Program-made: the position numbers and the translations under genes
Shown here: positions 24,215 through 34,500 of the stretch, piece by piece
Layout: each line of letters opens with the position of its first letter
Numbering within the stretch: position 1 is the first letter of the stretch
Notes under the pieces: model-generated
Told to the model about the DNA's origin: nothing
Seen by the model: the letters and a program-made list of their open reading frames with translations, nothing else
Database searches by the model: none
Assembly: GCF_037860835.1 (NCBI RefSeq)
Contig: NZ_JBBEOG010000009.1
Span: 88,533 to 152,532 of the forward strand
Source: Aquipuribacter nitratireducens
Lineage (GTDB): Bacteria > Actinomycetota > Actinomycetes > Actinomycetales > JBBAYJ01
DNA: 64,000 bases
Direction: 5' to 3'

Positions 24215-27200
24215 TCACCAGTGCGGGGGGCGCTCCCGGAGGATGCTGTCGTCGCGGTCGTCGGCGTCCCGCACGTCGACCTCGCCCCAGCCCCGGTCGC
24301 TGTCGTCGGGGGACAGGGGGAGCACCGGGTCGTCGACGCGGTCGGCCCGCCGGACGGCGGAGGGGTCCGCTGCCTCGTCCGCTGCCTCGTCCCCTGCCTC
24401 GCCGGCTGCCTGGTCCTCCGGGACCACCGGCGGGGTGACCGGCGCCGGACGCGGCGCGCCGCCCACCACCTCGGCGAGACCACGGGCGACACCCTCGACG
24501 TCCGCGGCGACGAGCTCCGCGGCCACGAGCCGGTGGGACCAGCCGGCCTCGGCGAGCCGGGCCCGGCGCGCGGCGAGGGCGCCGGGGTCGGGCACGTCGA
24601 CGTCGACGTCGACCACGAGCACGCCCCGCGCCCCCCGCACGAGCAGCCCGCCACCGGAGCCGGCGCCGACCTCGAGGTCGTGGGTGTCGGTGAGCGTCGT
24701 GCCGAGCACCCGCAGCACGGGGTCCCCGAGGCGCCGGCCCGTCGGCTGCTCACCCCTGGTCCCGGACGGCTCCGTACCCGCTCGACCGGCGGCCCGGTCG
24801 CCACGGGCGGACGTCGCCGCCTCGACGGCCTCGAGCACCTCCCGCAGGGCCCGGGCCCCGGGCGTGCGGAGGCGGGCGGGGTCGAGGTCGTCGCTGCGCA
24901 GGGCCGTCACGACGTGGAGGCGGTGGCGGGCGCGGGACAGGGCGGTGGCGAGGACGGCGGGGCCGCCGAGGTCGTCGAGGAGGCCGAAGCGGTGGACCAC
25001 GCGCCCGTGCGGGGTGCGGGCGAACCCGGTCGTGAGGAGGACCTCGTCGCGTTCGAGGCCGCGCGCCTGGTCGACGGACGCGACGACGACCGGCTCGGGC
25101 CGGTCGCCGGAGAAGGCGTCGGCGAGCGCCGGGTACGCGCGCACGGCCCGCCGCACCCCCGCGGCGACCGCGGCGGCGTGCCCCCGGGTGAGCCCGAGGA
25201 CGGCGACGGAGCGGGCGGGCTCGTGGGCGGCGCACTCCGCGACGAGGCGCAGCACCTCGCCCACGACGTGCTCGACCTCGACCTCCGTGGTGTCGAGCTG
25301 GTCGCTGCCGCCGCCGGGCAGGCCCGTGGCCCGGTCGAGCACGGTGCGGGTGACGGCGGGGTCGCCGGACGGGGTGCCGGCGGTGCGCACGGGGTGGCTG
25401 CCGGCGGCGCCCGGCAGACCGGCGAGGACCGGGTCCTGCGCCCGGTGGGAGGCGGTGAGCGCGTCGACGGGCAGGCAGGCGCCGAGCACCCCGAGCGCGG
25501 ACCCCGGCCGGGCGCTGCCCAGGTCACCGAGGGCGAGGACCTGGGCCCCGCGCGCGAGCGCTCCGCACGCCTCCGGCATGCCGGTGCGGCCGGCGTCGTC
25601 GAGGACGACGACGTCGACGTGCTCGTGCGGCGGCAGGGCGGCGACGTCGGCGGGCACGACGACCCTGACCGGGTCGGGCAGGCGCAGCCGCGGGTCGAGC
25701 GCGGCCCGGGACGCGCGCACCCGCGCGGCGGCACCGGCGAGCCACGCCTCCTCGGAGCGGGCGTGCTCGGCGGCGGCGACGGTCGTCGCGTCCCGGTCGC
25801 GGGTCGGCGGGGCGGTCGCCTCGGCCACCCCGTGCCACCACGCGAGCCGCAGCTCCCGCGCGGCCCCCGCCGGGTCGACGGCCCCGGGCGGCAGCCGGCG
25901 CAGCTGAGCGAGCAGGGGCTCGCCGCCGCGTTCCCGCACACGCTGCCCGAGCAGCGTCCGGCGGGGCAGGTCGTCGAGGGCGAGCGCGTCCGCGGCGAGC
26001 CGTGTCGCGATGGCCTGCACGTCGTCGAGGTCGCGGTCGGCGAGCCGCAGGCCCGGATGGAGGGCGTCGAGCCGGTCGCACGCACGCACGAGCGCCCCGA
26101 GGGAGGCGACCATCGCGCCGGTCGCGGCGGGCAGGTGCGCCCAGCCGGAGCCCTCGGAGATCTCCTGCCACTGCCGGCGCTGGTCGGCGGCGGCGACGAG
26201 CAGCCGGTGCAGCTGGGCGTCGTCGACCTGCACGCCGGGGCGGACGAGGCGGCGGGCGCGGCGCTGGAGCCGCCAGCGGCTCGGCAGCGGCATCGCGTAG
26301 TCGGCGCTGCGGCGGAACTCCTCGTCGGCGGTCGCGACGACGAGGTCGAGGACGTGCATGTCGAAGACCTCGGGCACGAGCCGGTCGAGCGTGGCCTGCA
26401 GCCCGCTGAACAGCCGGAACCGGTCCCGGACCTGCGCGACGGTCTGCGCCCGCGCGGTGCCGGTGCCGTGGGCGAGGTCCCCGGCCGCGGCGCGGGCCTC
26501 GCGCACGAGCTCGTCGCGCATGCGTCGCGCGAGCCCGAGGGCCTCCTGCGCGCCCTGCCGGTCGGTGATGCGGGCGCCGGACCACGCGGACTCGTCGGGA
26601 CGCAGGAGCCCGAGCCGGACGGCCTCGCCGAGGTCGTCGGCGAGGGCGTCGACCTGCTCCCGCGACAGGGCCGTCGCCGGGTCCTGCGTGAGGACGACGG
26701 AGGTGAGGCGCGGTCCCTCGGCGACGCCCGCGGCGAGCGCGGCGAGGACGTCCGCGCGGCTCACCTGCCACGGCCGGCGGACCTCGAGCAGACGGGCCGC
26801 GGCCTCGCGGTAGCGGGTTGCGGCGGCCTCGTGGCGGGCGGCGACGGCACCCGAGGACTCGGTCGCGCGGTTCCCGTCGGGGCCTGCGGCGGCGTCGGGC
26901 TCGAGCAGTCCGTGGGCGGCGAGCCGGTCCTGCAGCCCGTCGGCCTGCCCCCGGTCGGGCGTCACGACGAGGCAGCGCCGTCCGGTCGCCGCGGCGACGG
27001 CCGCGACGGCGAGCGCGACGGTCGTCGCGCCGGTTCCTGGCGGGGCGTCGACGGCGAGGCTGTGCCCGGCGAGGACGGCGGCGAGGACCCGGGGCTGGTC
27101 GCGGTCCGGGCGCACGGGCGCGAACCGGTCGAGGAGCTGCTCGACGGCACCGCCGTCGCCGATGCTGCCGGCGCCGGGGTCCGGGGACCCGGTGACGGGC

Positions 27201-27967
27201 AGGTCGGCGGGCAGCTGGTCCCAGTCCTCCCCCAGCCACGCGAGCGGGGAGTCCTCCACGCCGGTGTCCCGCAGCCGCTCGAGGTCGGCGACGATCCGGT
27301 CGTCGTCGACCGACAGCGGCGCGAGCAGCAGCCGCCGCCGCAGCACGGCCCCCGGCACGGCGGGCAGCCGGGACTGCAGGAGGTCGAGGACGGGGTAGGG
27401 GTCGAAGCCGCCGCGGGCGTCCGGGCGGGGCACGGCGTCCCCGACGACGGCGGCGAGGTCGAGCGCGCCGGCGCTGCGTCGGGCGAGCTCGCGGACCAGC
27501 GCCGGGTTGAGGGTGACGTCGCCGTGGACGACGACGAGGGCGTCGGCGTCCGTGCCGCTGCCGGACACCGCGCCGACCCGGCAGCGGCGCAGGAGCACCG
27601 GCACCTCCACGGCACCGGGCAGCACGACGACCCCGGCGACGAGGTAGCCAGCCGTGTGGCCGGCGTCCTCGAGGACCCCGACCCGGGAGCGGTAGCGCCG
27701 CAGCCGGGTGAGCGCCTCGAAGCGGGCGTCGGGGTCGCGGACCAGGCCGGACACCGGCTGGCGTCCGGACGACAGGAGCACCGCCTGGCCCGACGGGTGG
27801 GCGCTGGTGAGGTCGAGGGTGGCGTCGGCGGCCAGCCGCAGGTCGCGGGACGCGGAGGTCTGGTCGAGCAGGGCCGCGCGGGCGCGGTCGAGCACGGCGA
27901 CGGCCCGGCCCCCCGGCGCTCCCGCCAGCCCCTCGGGCGTCACCGGCGACGGACCGGACGACGACAT
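24215..27967 (-). CDS. SF1-helicase-like P-loop protein with degenerate ATPase motifs
   Basis: About 1250 residues, soluble. After a nuclease-like or DUF4011-like N-terminal region, a RecA-like fold begins with VDAPPGTGATTVALA (Walker A, about 307-321) and CLVVTPDRGQ (motif Ia). Motif II is VVVLDDAGRTG (near 787), motif III is LALGDLGSARPG, and LTASHRAQDP resembles motif IV. Motif V is VVASVDQARGLERDEVLLT (near 960) and motif VI is ATALSRARHRLHVVT (near 1010). The order is that of Upf1/RecD2-type SF1 helicases. However, the Walker A lysine is Ala, motif II lacks the usual DEAx and motif III lacks Gln. ATP hydrolysis is therefore doubtful. ATG 27967 follows GAGGG; a GTG at 28009 is possible. 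Confidence 0.75.
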   Translation of the reverse strand: MSSSGPSPVTPEGLAGAPGGRAVAVLDRARAALLDQTSASRDLRLAADATLDLTSAHPSGQAVLLSSGRQPVSGLVRDPDARFEALTRLRRYRSRVGVLEDAGHTAGYLVAGVVVLPGAVEVPVLLRRCRVGAVSGSGTDADALVVVHGDVTLNPALVRELARRSAGALDLAAVVGDAVPRPDARGGFDPYPVLDLLQSRLPAVPGAVLRRRLLLAPLSVDDDRIVADLERLRDTGVEDSPLAWLGEDWDQLPADLPVTGSPDPGAGSIGDGGAVEQLLDRFAPVRPDRDQPRVLAAVLAGHSLAVDAPPGTGATTVALAVAAVAAATGRRCLVVTPDRGQADGLQDRLAAHGLLEPDAAAGPDGNRATESSGAVAARHEAAATRYREAAARLLEVRRPWQVSRADVLAALAAGVAEGPRLTSVVLTQDPATALSREQVDALADDLGEAVRLGLLRPDESAWSGARITDRQGAQEALGLARRMRDELVREARAAAGDLAHGTGTARAQTVAQVRDRFRLFSGLQATLDRLVPEVFDMHVLDLVVATADEEFRRSADYAMPLPSRWRLQRRARRLVRPGVQVDDAQLHRLLVAAADQRRQWQEISEGSGWAHLPAATGAMVASLGALVRACDRLDALHPGLRLADRDLDDVQAIATRLAADALALDDLPRRTLLGQRVRERGGEPLLAQLRRLPPGAVDPAGAARELRLAWWHGVAEATAPPTRDRDATTVAAAEHARSEEAWLAGAAARVRASRAALDPRLRLPDPVRVVVPADVAALPPHEHVDVVVLDDAGRTGMPEACGALARGAQVLALGDLGSARPGSALGVLGACLPVDALTASHRAQDPVLAGLPGAAGSHPVRTAGTPSGDPAVTRTVLDRATGLPGGGSDQLDTTEVEVEHVVGEVLRLVAECAAHEPARSVAVLGLTRGHAAAVAAGVRRAVRAYPALADAFSGDRPEPVVVASVDQARGLERDEVLLTTGFARTPHGRVVHRFGLLDDLGGPAVLATALSRARHRLHVVTALRSDDLDPARLRTPGARALREVLEAVEAATSARGDRAAGRAGTEPSGTRGEQPTGRRLGDPVLRVLGTTLTDTHDLEVGAGSGGGLLVRGARGVLVVDVDVDVPDPGALAARRARLAEAGWSHRLVAAELVAADVEGVARGLAEVVGGAPRPAPVTPPVVPEDQAAGEAGDEAADEAADPSAVRRADRVDDPVLPLSPDDSDRGWGEVDVRDADDRDDSILRERPPHW

Positions 27968-28017
27968 GCCCTCACGGTAGAGCCTCCCGCCGCCCGTCCC
28001 GGTCGACACTGGCGGGC

Positions 28018-28833
28018 GTGGCCGATGCCGTGTCGCCGGAGCCTCCGGAGTCCCCGGAGCGGCCCCGACGCACCCGCACGCTCGTGCTGGTGGTGCTCGG
28101 GGTGGTGTTCCTCCTCACCCTCGTCGTGCCGGCGGTCCTCGGGCGCGAGCTCGCGACGGAGGTGTCGGCGTGGGTGCGGCGACTCGTGTGGTTGGCGGTG
28201 CTCGTCGACTACGTCCGCGAGCTGCGGCGCGCCGAGGACCGGTGGGGGTGGGTCCTCACGCACCCGCTCGACCTGCTCGTCCTCCTCGTGCCGACGCTGC
28301 GGCCGGTGCTGCTGCTCACCGCCCTGGCGCTGCGACGGCGACGGCGCGGCTCGGGACGCCGGGCGCCGTGGACGACCGGTGCCGTCGAGCGCACGGCGGC
28401 GTACCTCGCCTCGGTGACCGCGACCCTGCTGCTGCTGTTCGCGCTCGCCGTTTACCTGGCGGAGCAGTCGGTCGACGACAGCCCGGTCGCGACCGTCGGG
28501 GACGCCCTGTGGTTCGCCGTCGCGACGGTCGCGACCGTCGGCTACGGCGACGTCGTGCCGGTGACGCCGCTGGGCCGCGCGGTCTCGGTGGGCGGGATGC
28601 TGCTGGGGATCGGGGTGCTGGGGGCGCTGACGGCCACCGTCGCCGCGCAGGTCCTCCGCCGGGTCGGCGCCGACCGGCCGCCCGACCCGGTGGTGGAGGA
28701 GGTGCTCAGCGAGGTACGGGCGCTGCGGGCGGAGGTTGCGGCACTGCGGGCCGGCGCCGCGCCGCCGTCGCGTCCCGACGCCGGCGACCGGGCAGGCGGA
28801 GCAGACCCTGCCCCACCGCCACCCCCAGGATGA
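28018..28833 (+). CDS. voltage-gated-like potassium channel
   Basis: A 271-residue membrane protein with a GTG start. Helices lie near 22-43, 45-65 and 82-102, and then a pore module: helix 122-145, pore loop with the selectivity filter TVGYGD (about 173-178) and helix 188-212. The filter shows K+ selectivity. A short coiled-coil (EEVLSEVRALRAEVAALRA) follows and would help tetramerise, then a Pro-rich tail. It is divergent from the helicase-like gene. The last 128 bp run antisense to the EamA gene. Confidence 0.88.
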   Translation: MADAVSPEPPESPERPRRTRTLVLVVLGVVFLLTLVVPAVLGRELATEVSAWVRRLVWLAVLVDYVRELRRAEDRWGWVLTHPLDLLVLLVPTLRPVLLLTALALRRRRRGSGRRAPWTTGAVERTAAYLASVTATLLLLFALAVYLAEQSVDDSPVATVGDALWFAVATVATVGYGDVVPVTPLGRAVSVGGMLLGIGVLGALTATVAAQVLRRVGADRPPDPVVEEVLSEVRALRAEVAALRAGAAPPSRPDAGDRAGGADPAPPPPPG

Positions 28834-29677
28834 CGACGCTCCCGCCGACCACCGCCGCGACCGTCACGTCCTCCCCGAGCACGACCGCCCCGAGGACGAC
28901 GCCGATGACCGGGGACAGGTACGTGACGGTGGAGGCGAACGTCGCGCCGAGCCCGGCGGTGACGGCGGTGTTGAGGACGAACGCGAGGCCGGTGCCGAGC
29001 ACGCCGAGGGCGAGCATCCCGCCGACGACGGTCGGGGTGAGGGTGACGGGGTCGCGGGACAGGACGGGCGCGGCGAGCAGGCTCCAGCCGAGCCCGGTGC
29101 TCACCTGCCCGAACGCGATGACGAGCGGTCGCACCCCGCGGGGCAGGACGTAACGGCGCAGCCACACGAACCCGACGCCGTAGCAGGCGGTCGCCGCGAG
29201 GCACGCCAGCTGCCCGAGCACGGGACCGCTCGCACCGCCCAGCAGGTCGGGCAGCGCGACGACGACCACCCCGGCGAACCCGACGAGCAGGCCGATCGCC
29301 TTGCGGACGGTGACGGTCTCGACGGGAACGAACAGCAGGACGAGGACGATCGTCCACAGCGGGGTCGTCGCGTTGAGGACCGCGGCGAGGCCGGAGTCGA
29401 TGCGGGTCTCCGCCCACGCGAAGAGCGTGAACGGCAGGAAGCAGAACAGCAGACCCAGCATCGACAGGTGCCCCCAGGTCCGCCAGTCCCGCGGCAGGCG
29501 GGTGCGGGTGGCGAGCAGCCAGCCGGCGAGGAACACCGAGCCGAACAGGACGCGGGCGAGGGTGACCTGCGCCGGCGAGAGACCCTCGAGGCCCCACTTG
29601 ATGAAGAGGAAGCTCGCGCCCCAGCTGCACGCGGCGACGAACCACGCGAGGACGAGGGCGGGCCGGCCGGCGCTCAC
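28706..29677 (-). CDS. EamA/DMT family transporter
   Basis: A 323-residue drug/metabolite transporter with ten membrane helices in two EamA repeats. The first opens AWFVAACSWGASFLFIKWGL and the second opens GQLACLAATACYGVGFVWLRR; each ends with the typical GLAAVLNATTPLWT-like or ATFASTVTYLSPVIGVVLG helix. Substrate unknown (family: metabolites, amino acids, nucleotide sugars). The Arg/Pro-rich C-terminal 35 residues are encoded on the strand opposite the K+ channel tail. Confidence 0.88.
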   Translation of the reverse strand: MSAGRPALVLAWFVAACSWGASFLFIKWGLEGLSPAQVTLARVLFGSVFLAGWLLATRTRLPRDWRTWGHLSMLGLLFCFLPFTLFAWAETRIDSGLAAVLNATTPLWTIVLVLLFVPVETVTVRKAIGLLVGFAGVVVVALPDLLGGASGPVLGQLACLAATACYGVGFVWLRRYVLPRGVRPLVIAFGQVSTGLGWSLLAAPVLSRDPVTLTPTVVGGMLALGVLGTGLAFVLNTAVTAGLGATFASTVTYLSPVIGVVLGAVVLGEDVTVAAVVGGSVVILGVAVGQGLLRLPGRRRRDATAARRRPAVPQPPPAAPVPR

Positions 29678-29788
29678 GCCGACGCCTCCGCGGGGACTGC
29701 TGTCACGGTCACGTCCCGGACGGTAGGGGCGGGCACCGGCGCGGGTCGTCCCGTTTCCTGCCAGGGCGTGCCACCGCGTCGCGGGTGG

Positions 29789-30544
29789 CTACCCCGGCTC
29801 CTGTTCGAGCTCGACGCCGAAACCGTGCCGGGCGAGGTGGAGCAGCGGGTGGCGCGGCTCGACGAGGTCGGCGACCCGGGCGGTCGCGAGCGCCTCGAGC
29901 CGGCGCGTGGCGGCCGTCAGGGCTTCGGGGGAGTCGGCGCGGGCGCGCAGGAGCACCCCGGTGCTCGCCCACACCTGCCGGCGGCCGTGCCGCAGCAGCC
30001 GGGCGGACGCGGCCCGGGACACGGGCATGAGGACACGGTCGAGCAGCCCCGGCTGCGCGGTCGGCCCGGCGGCACGGACGAGCCGCCGGGACTGCTGCGG
30101 GACGATCCCGGCGATGACGGCGTCGAGGGCGTGGTGGTCGCGGTGCCGGGCGGCCACGAGGTCGGGGTCACGGGCGTCGGCGTCGCTCACGACGGCGAGC
30201 AGCGACAGCGGCATGTCGTAGTTGATGTGGGCGTTCATACCGAGCAGCACGTGCTGGTACGGGTGCAGCCCGGCCGGCGCGGCGAACGCCTCCCGCCACG
30301 GCCCGGGCACGGACCCGCCGGCGCGGTGCGCCGTGAGCGCGTCGAGGTAGAGCCGAGCGAAGGCGACGTCCCACCGGGCGAGCCACTGCGCGTCCTCGAC
30401 GCGGCCGTCGCGGGCGGCGGCCCCGACGGCGTGCGTGACGTCGCGGTAGGTGTGGAGGAAGTGCCGCGCCGGGTCGCCCTCGCGGTCGAGCTCGGCGAGC
30501 GCGGCGTCCATCCGCGCGACCACCCCGGCGATGAGCGCGTCCAT
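29789..30544 (-). CDS. DUF5995 family protein
   Basis: A 251-residue, mostly helical soluble protein. It carries the family landmark LLGMNAHINYDMPLSLL in the middle, preceded by FLHTYRDVTHAV and an FARLYLDAL helix. DUF5995 proteins occur in actinobacteria and have no known reaction. The His/Asn/Asp of the landmark look like a possible metal or active site, which is inference. The ATG start follows a repeat-bearing gap shared with the divergent sirtuin gene. Confidence 0.8.
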   Translation of the reverse strand: MDALIAGVVARMDAALAELDREGDPARHFLHTYRDVTHAVGAAARDGRVEDAQWLARWDVAFARLYLDALTAHRAGGSVPGPWREAFAAPAGLHPYQHVLLGMNAHINYDMPLSLLAVVSDADARDPDLVAARHRDHHALDAVIAGIVPQQSRRLVRAAGPTAQPGLLDRVLMPVSRAASARLLRHGRRQVWASTGVLLRARADSPEALTAATRRLEALATARVADLVEPRHPLLHLARHGFGVELEQEPG

Positions 30545-30572
30545 CGGTCGTGACGGTAACCCGCGGGCCGGG

Positions 30573-30651
30573 CGCTACAAGCGCTGCGCCGCAGGGAAAG
30601 GAGACCCCGAAACGCCCCATCCGGCGTCACAACCGCTGCGCCGCAGGGAGA
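30573..30651. repeat. palindromic intergenic element, copy 2 (two units)
   Basis: Two similar units, CGCTACAAGCGCTGCGCCGCAG (first part 30573-30594) and CGTCACAACCGCTGCGCCGCAG (30625-30646), are separated by 30 bp that include CGAAACGCCCC. Read on the minus strand they show the same module order as the element at 9853-9912. They occupy the 141-bp gap between the divergent DUF5995 and sirtuin genes, leaving only 30685 and its near flank for a promoter. Confidence 0.65.
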
Positions 30652-30685
30652 AGAGAGCAGCAGACACCGACGTACCCTGGTCGGG

Positions 30686-31576
30686 ATGGTGCGGACCGTG
30701 CCCCCCTCGATGCCCGTGCCGGTGGCCCCGGCCGACCCTGCGTGCGTGGCGGAGCAGGTCGAGCGTGCCCGCGACGTCCTCGCGGGCGGTGGTGTCGTGG
30801 CGCTCACGGGCGCGGGGCTCAGCACGGACTCCGGCATCCCCGACTACCGCGGACCCGGCTCCCCGCGCCGCACGCCGATGACGTACCAGGACTTCACCCG
30901 CAGCGACGCCGCCCGTCGCCGGTACTGGGCCCGCAGCCACGTCGGCTGGCACCGGATGGCGGCCGCGGCCCCCAACGACGGGCACCGGGCCCTGGCCGCG
31001 CTCGGCGCCGCCGGCGTCGTCGACGCCGTCATCACCCAGAACGTCGACGGGCTGCACGGGCAGGCGGGCTCGGCCCGGGTCGTCGAGCTCCACGGTGCGC
31101 TCGCCCGCGTGGTCTGCCTCGACTGCCGGGCGCTGTCCCCCCGCCGCCGTCTCCACGAGCGGCTCGCGGTCGCCAACCCGGGGTGGGCGGAGCGGACGGA
31201 CGTCCCGGAGGCGGACGTCGCCCCGGACGGGGACGTCGTCATCGACGACACCGCCGACTTCACCGTCGTGCCGTGCGAGACCTGCGGCGGCGTGCTGAAA
31301 CCCGACGTCGTGTTCTTCGGGGAGAACGTGCCCCCACCGCGGGTGGCCGAGTGCTACGAGATGGTCGACGGCGCCCGGGCCCTGCTCGTGGCGGGGACGT
31401 CGTGCACCGTGTTCTCGGGCCGCCGGTTCGTCAAGCGCGCTGCCTCGCTCGGGCTTCCGGTCGTGGTCGTCAACCGCGGCCCGACCCGGGCCGCGGAGCA
31501 CGCCACGGTGCACGTCGACGCCGGCTGCTCCGACACGCTCGCCCGGCTGGTCGGTCACCTCGGGGCGGCGGCGTGA
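30686..31576 (+). CDS. NAD-dependent protein deacylase (SIR2 family)
   Basis: A 296-residue sirtuin. The NAD-binding GAGLSTDSGIPDYRG (42-56), TQNVDGLH (117-124), catalytic His136, the zinc-binding Cys144/Cys147/Cys197/Cys200, and the late VAGTSCTVFSG are all in place. The first 25 residues are an extension. It should remove acyl groups from protein lysines using NAD+. About 40 extra residues between the two Cys pairs carry acidic segments. This belongs to the class II/bacterial group often annotated as cobB. Confidence 0.92.
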   Translation: MVRTVPPSMPVPVAPADPACVAEQVERARDVLAGGGVVALTGAGLSTDSGIPDYRGPGSPRRTPMTYQDFTRSDAARRRYWARSHVGWHRMAAAAPNDGHRALAALGAAGVVDAVITQNVDGLHGQAGSARVVELHGALARVVCLDCRALSPRRRLHERLAVANPGWAERTDVPEADVAPDGDVVIDDTADFTVVPCETCGGVLKPDVVFFGENVPPPRVAECYEMVDGARALLVAGTSCTVFSGRRFVKRAASLGLPVVVVNRGPTRAAEHATVHVDAGCSDTLARLVGHLGAAA

Positions 31577-31594
31577 GGGCGGGACCCGTCCGAC

Positions 31595-34500
31595 CTACGG
31601 CGTGACGGCGCGGTGCCGGCGGGCACGTCGGCCGGTCCGCACCGGCACGATCTCGCCGACCAGCGCCTCGGTCTCCGGCTGCAGGTCGACCCCGAGGTCG
31701 TCGGCGTATGCGCGGAGCCGCTCGGCGAGCTCGGCGACGGCGACGGGGCGCCCCGCCGCGTGCTCCGCGCGAAGGAGGTCCCGCCACAGGACCTCGGCGG
31801 CGGAGTCGACGCGCATGCCCGCGCGAGCGGCCCTGCGGGCGAGGTCCGGGCGGTCGGCGACCAGGGCGCGTCGCGCCGCCTCGTGCGCGACGTCGACGAC
31901 CCCGGCGAGGATGTCCTCCCGCAGCGGCTCCGCCCACGTGTAGTGACGTTCCACCACGCCCGCGAACGGCGCGTCGACGAGCTCGAGCGCTGCGACGAGC
32001 ACCTCGACGGGGCTGCTGGTGACGTCCGGGCCGAGCAGTGCCTGCCAGCGCTCCCAGTCCGTCGTGACGTCGGCGTGGACGCTGTAGCTGCCGGAGTCGA
32101 CCGCGCGCGGGAGGTACGGCCTCCCCTCCTCGTCGTCCCCGAGCCACCGCCGGGTGCGGGAGGCGAGGGCGTGGACCGTCTGCTCCGTGAGCCGTCGGGT
32201 GGGTGACAGCGCCTCGGCGACCTGTGTCCGCGTCCTGGGGCCGTCACTGGACGCGAGGTAGGCGAGCAGGGCCGTCGCACGGGCCGTGTGGCTGGCCGGT
32301 GCGGGCCCGCGGGCGCCGTGGACCTGCACGGTGCCGAGCAGCTGTACGACGGGCACGTCACCACCGACGAGGTCGTCACGGGTCGGGAGCCTGGGCGGGG
32401 CGACGGGGGCGGCGACCTCGCGGCTCGAGGGGAGCGGGGCGTCGACGGAGGGTGGTGGTCCCGACCCGAGCCGACGCCCCCACGCCGGCCCGCGCATCGT
32501 CGCCGTCGGTGCCTGCAGGGCCGCGAGGCGTCGGGCGTCCTCCAGCACGAGCCGCTGCGGGCGCAGTGCCACCCCCGCGGGCTCGAGCACCCCCCAGCCG
32601 GAGGACCCCTCCTCGACCGCGGCGCTGGCCGAGTCGTCGAGCCGCAGCCGCCACCGTCCGTCCCGCGCGGCCACGTCGGGTGGACCCGCGAGGACCAGGC
32701 AGATGCCCGCCCGCGAGAGCCGGGGGACGAGCGCGGCGAGCGACTGCTCGTGCCGGGCCACGTCGTCCGGGTCACCGATCAGGACGACCTGGCAGTCCCA
32801 GGCCTCGTGCGCCCGGTCCGCGGCACGGGCGGCGGCGACGCTGTCCACACCGGCGGCGGCCAGGACCCGCTCGACGTCGTCGGCGCGGGCCGCCAGCTCG
32901 GTGAGGACGTGCTCCACGCGCTCCACGTGGCGGACGGCGCCTCCGGGGACGGCGTCGACCACTTCACGCCCGGAGCCGACGAGCAGCACCTCGACGGTGT
33001 CCCGGCTGCGACCCATCGCGAGCTCCGCCGCGAGGGCGCCGAGCACAGCACGGGACCCGGCCGCGCTGCCCACGACCTCGAGCACCCCGACACGCTCGAG
33101 ATCGAGCAGGACGAGGCCGTCGTCGTCGTCGCTGCCGAGACACACCAGCCCCGGCAGGAGCGGCGGCAGGTCGGACGGCTCCGGGGGCGGCGACGCCGCA
33201 CCGGTGAGCAGGTCGAGCCCGAGCTCCTCCACCAGACGCCTCGCCGGGGTCTCCGTGTCGACGTCGGCGAACGCGACCGACCAGACCGTCCGCTCGTCGA
33301 GGCACACCCAGGGGGCCGGGAGGTCGGCGGGCTCGACGAGGTACAGCTCGAGGTCCTCGCGCGTCAGCCGCGCGGCGCGTACCGCCGGCAGGAGGAGGCC
33401 ACGTGCCGCGAGCCGCCGCCGCAGGTCCTCGAGCGCCCGGTCGAGCTCGCTGGTCCTGGTGCCGGCGGCCACGGCCCGCAGCTGCTGCTCCAACAGCTGG
33501 TGCGGGGGCTCCGGCGGGGTGAGCCTCTCCCCGACCGCCCGGTCCTCGCGTGCGTCGCGCCGACGGACGGCGAGGACCGTCACGGCAGCCGCCGCCAGGA
33601 GGCCCCCGATCCCGGCCGGGGTGGCGAGGTCGACGGTGTCGGCGTCCGGGTCGTCGAGCACCGTGCCGGCGGCCGGACCGTCGGTCGGCCCGGCCGGTGG
33701 ATCCGCCGTGGCATCCGACTCCTCGCCGGCGTCCGCCAGGGCACCCCACGAGCCGGGCGGGTCGTCCGCGTCCGTGACGGCAGCGGCGTCGCCAGCGTCG
33801 CCCGACGGCGCCTCCGGGCCCGGCTCTGCTCGTGGATCGGGCGGCGGTTCCGCCGGCGGGCCCGTAGGAGGCGGCGGCACTGCCGGCACCGCCGGCACTG
33901 CCGGCACCGTCACGGTCCACCCGGGCACGATGAGGTCGGGGTCGACGAGACGGCGCCCGTCCGGCTGGAGCGTGTCGGCGCTCGCCTCGGCGAGCTCCGG
34001 CCACCGGTCGGCGTCACCGAGGTGCCGCGCGGCGATGCCGGACAGGGTGTCGCCGGGCGAGACGACGTGTCGCACGTCCGAGGCGACGCCCCTGGTGCCC
34101 TCGGCGGGCTCCCCCGGGACGAGGATCCGCCACCCCGGCTGCAGCGCCCCGTCGGCACCGAGGGAACCGCCGCCGGGCTGTGGTGTCCCGAGGTTCGCCT
34201 CGGCCAGGTCGCGCCAGCGGTGGCCGTCACCGAGGTGGCGCTCGGCCAGGGACCACAGGCTGTCGCCCCGCTGCACCGTGACGGCGAGGGCACTCTGCAC
34301 GGCCGCGTCGGGCGCCCCCGTGGCCCCGGCGGGCACGGCGTCGTCGCCGCGGTCGCCCCCACCGACCGGCACCTCCGTGGGGGCCGAGGCGGGTGGAGGC
34401 GCCGACGCACCCCCGGCGCGGGGGCCGACGTCGGTCGCCGCGGCCGGTCCGGCCGCCACCCCACCGACCACGAGCGCGACGACGGCACCGACGAGCACCG

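Noticed and set aside
24221..28417. Plus-strand open frame of nearly 1400 codons opposite the helicase-like gene
   Set aside because: It is a GC-skew shadow: Gly/Glu/Arg/Asp-rich with no domain, no ribosome site, and fully antisense to a gene with ordered motifs.
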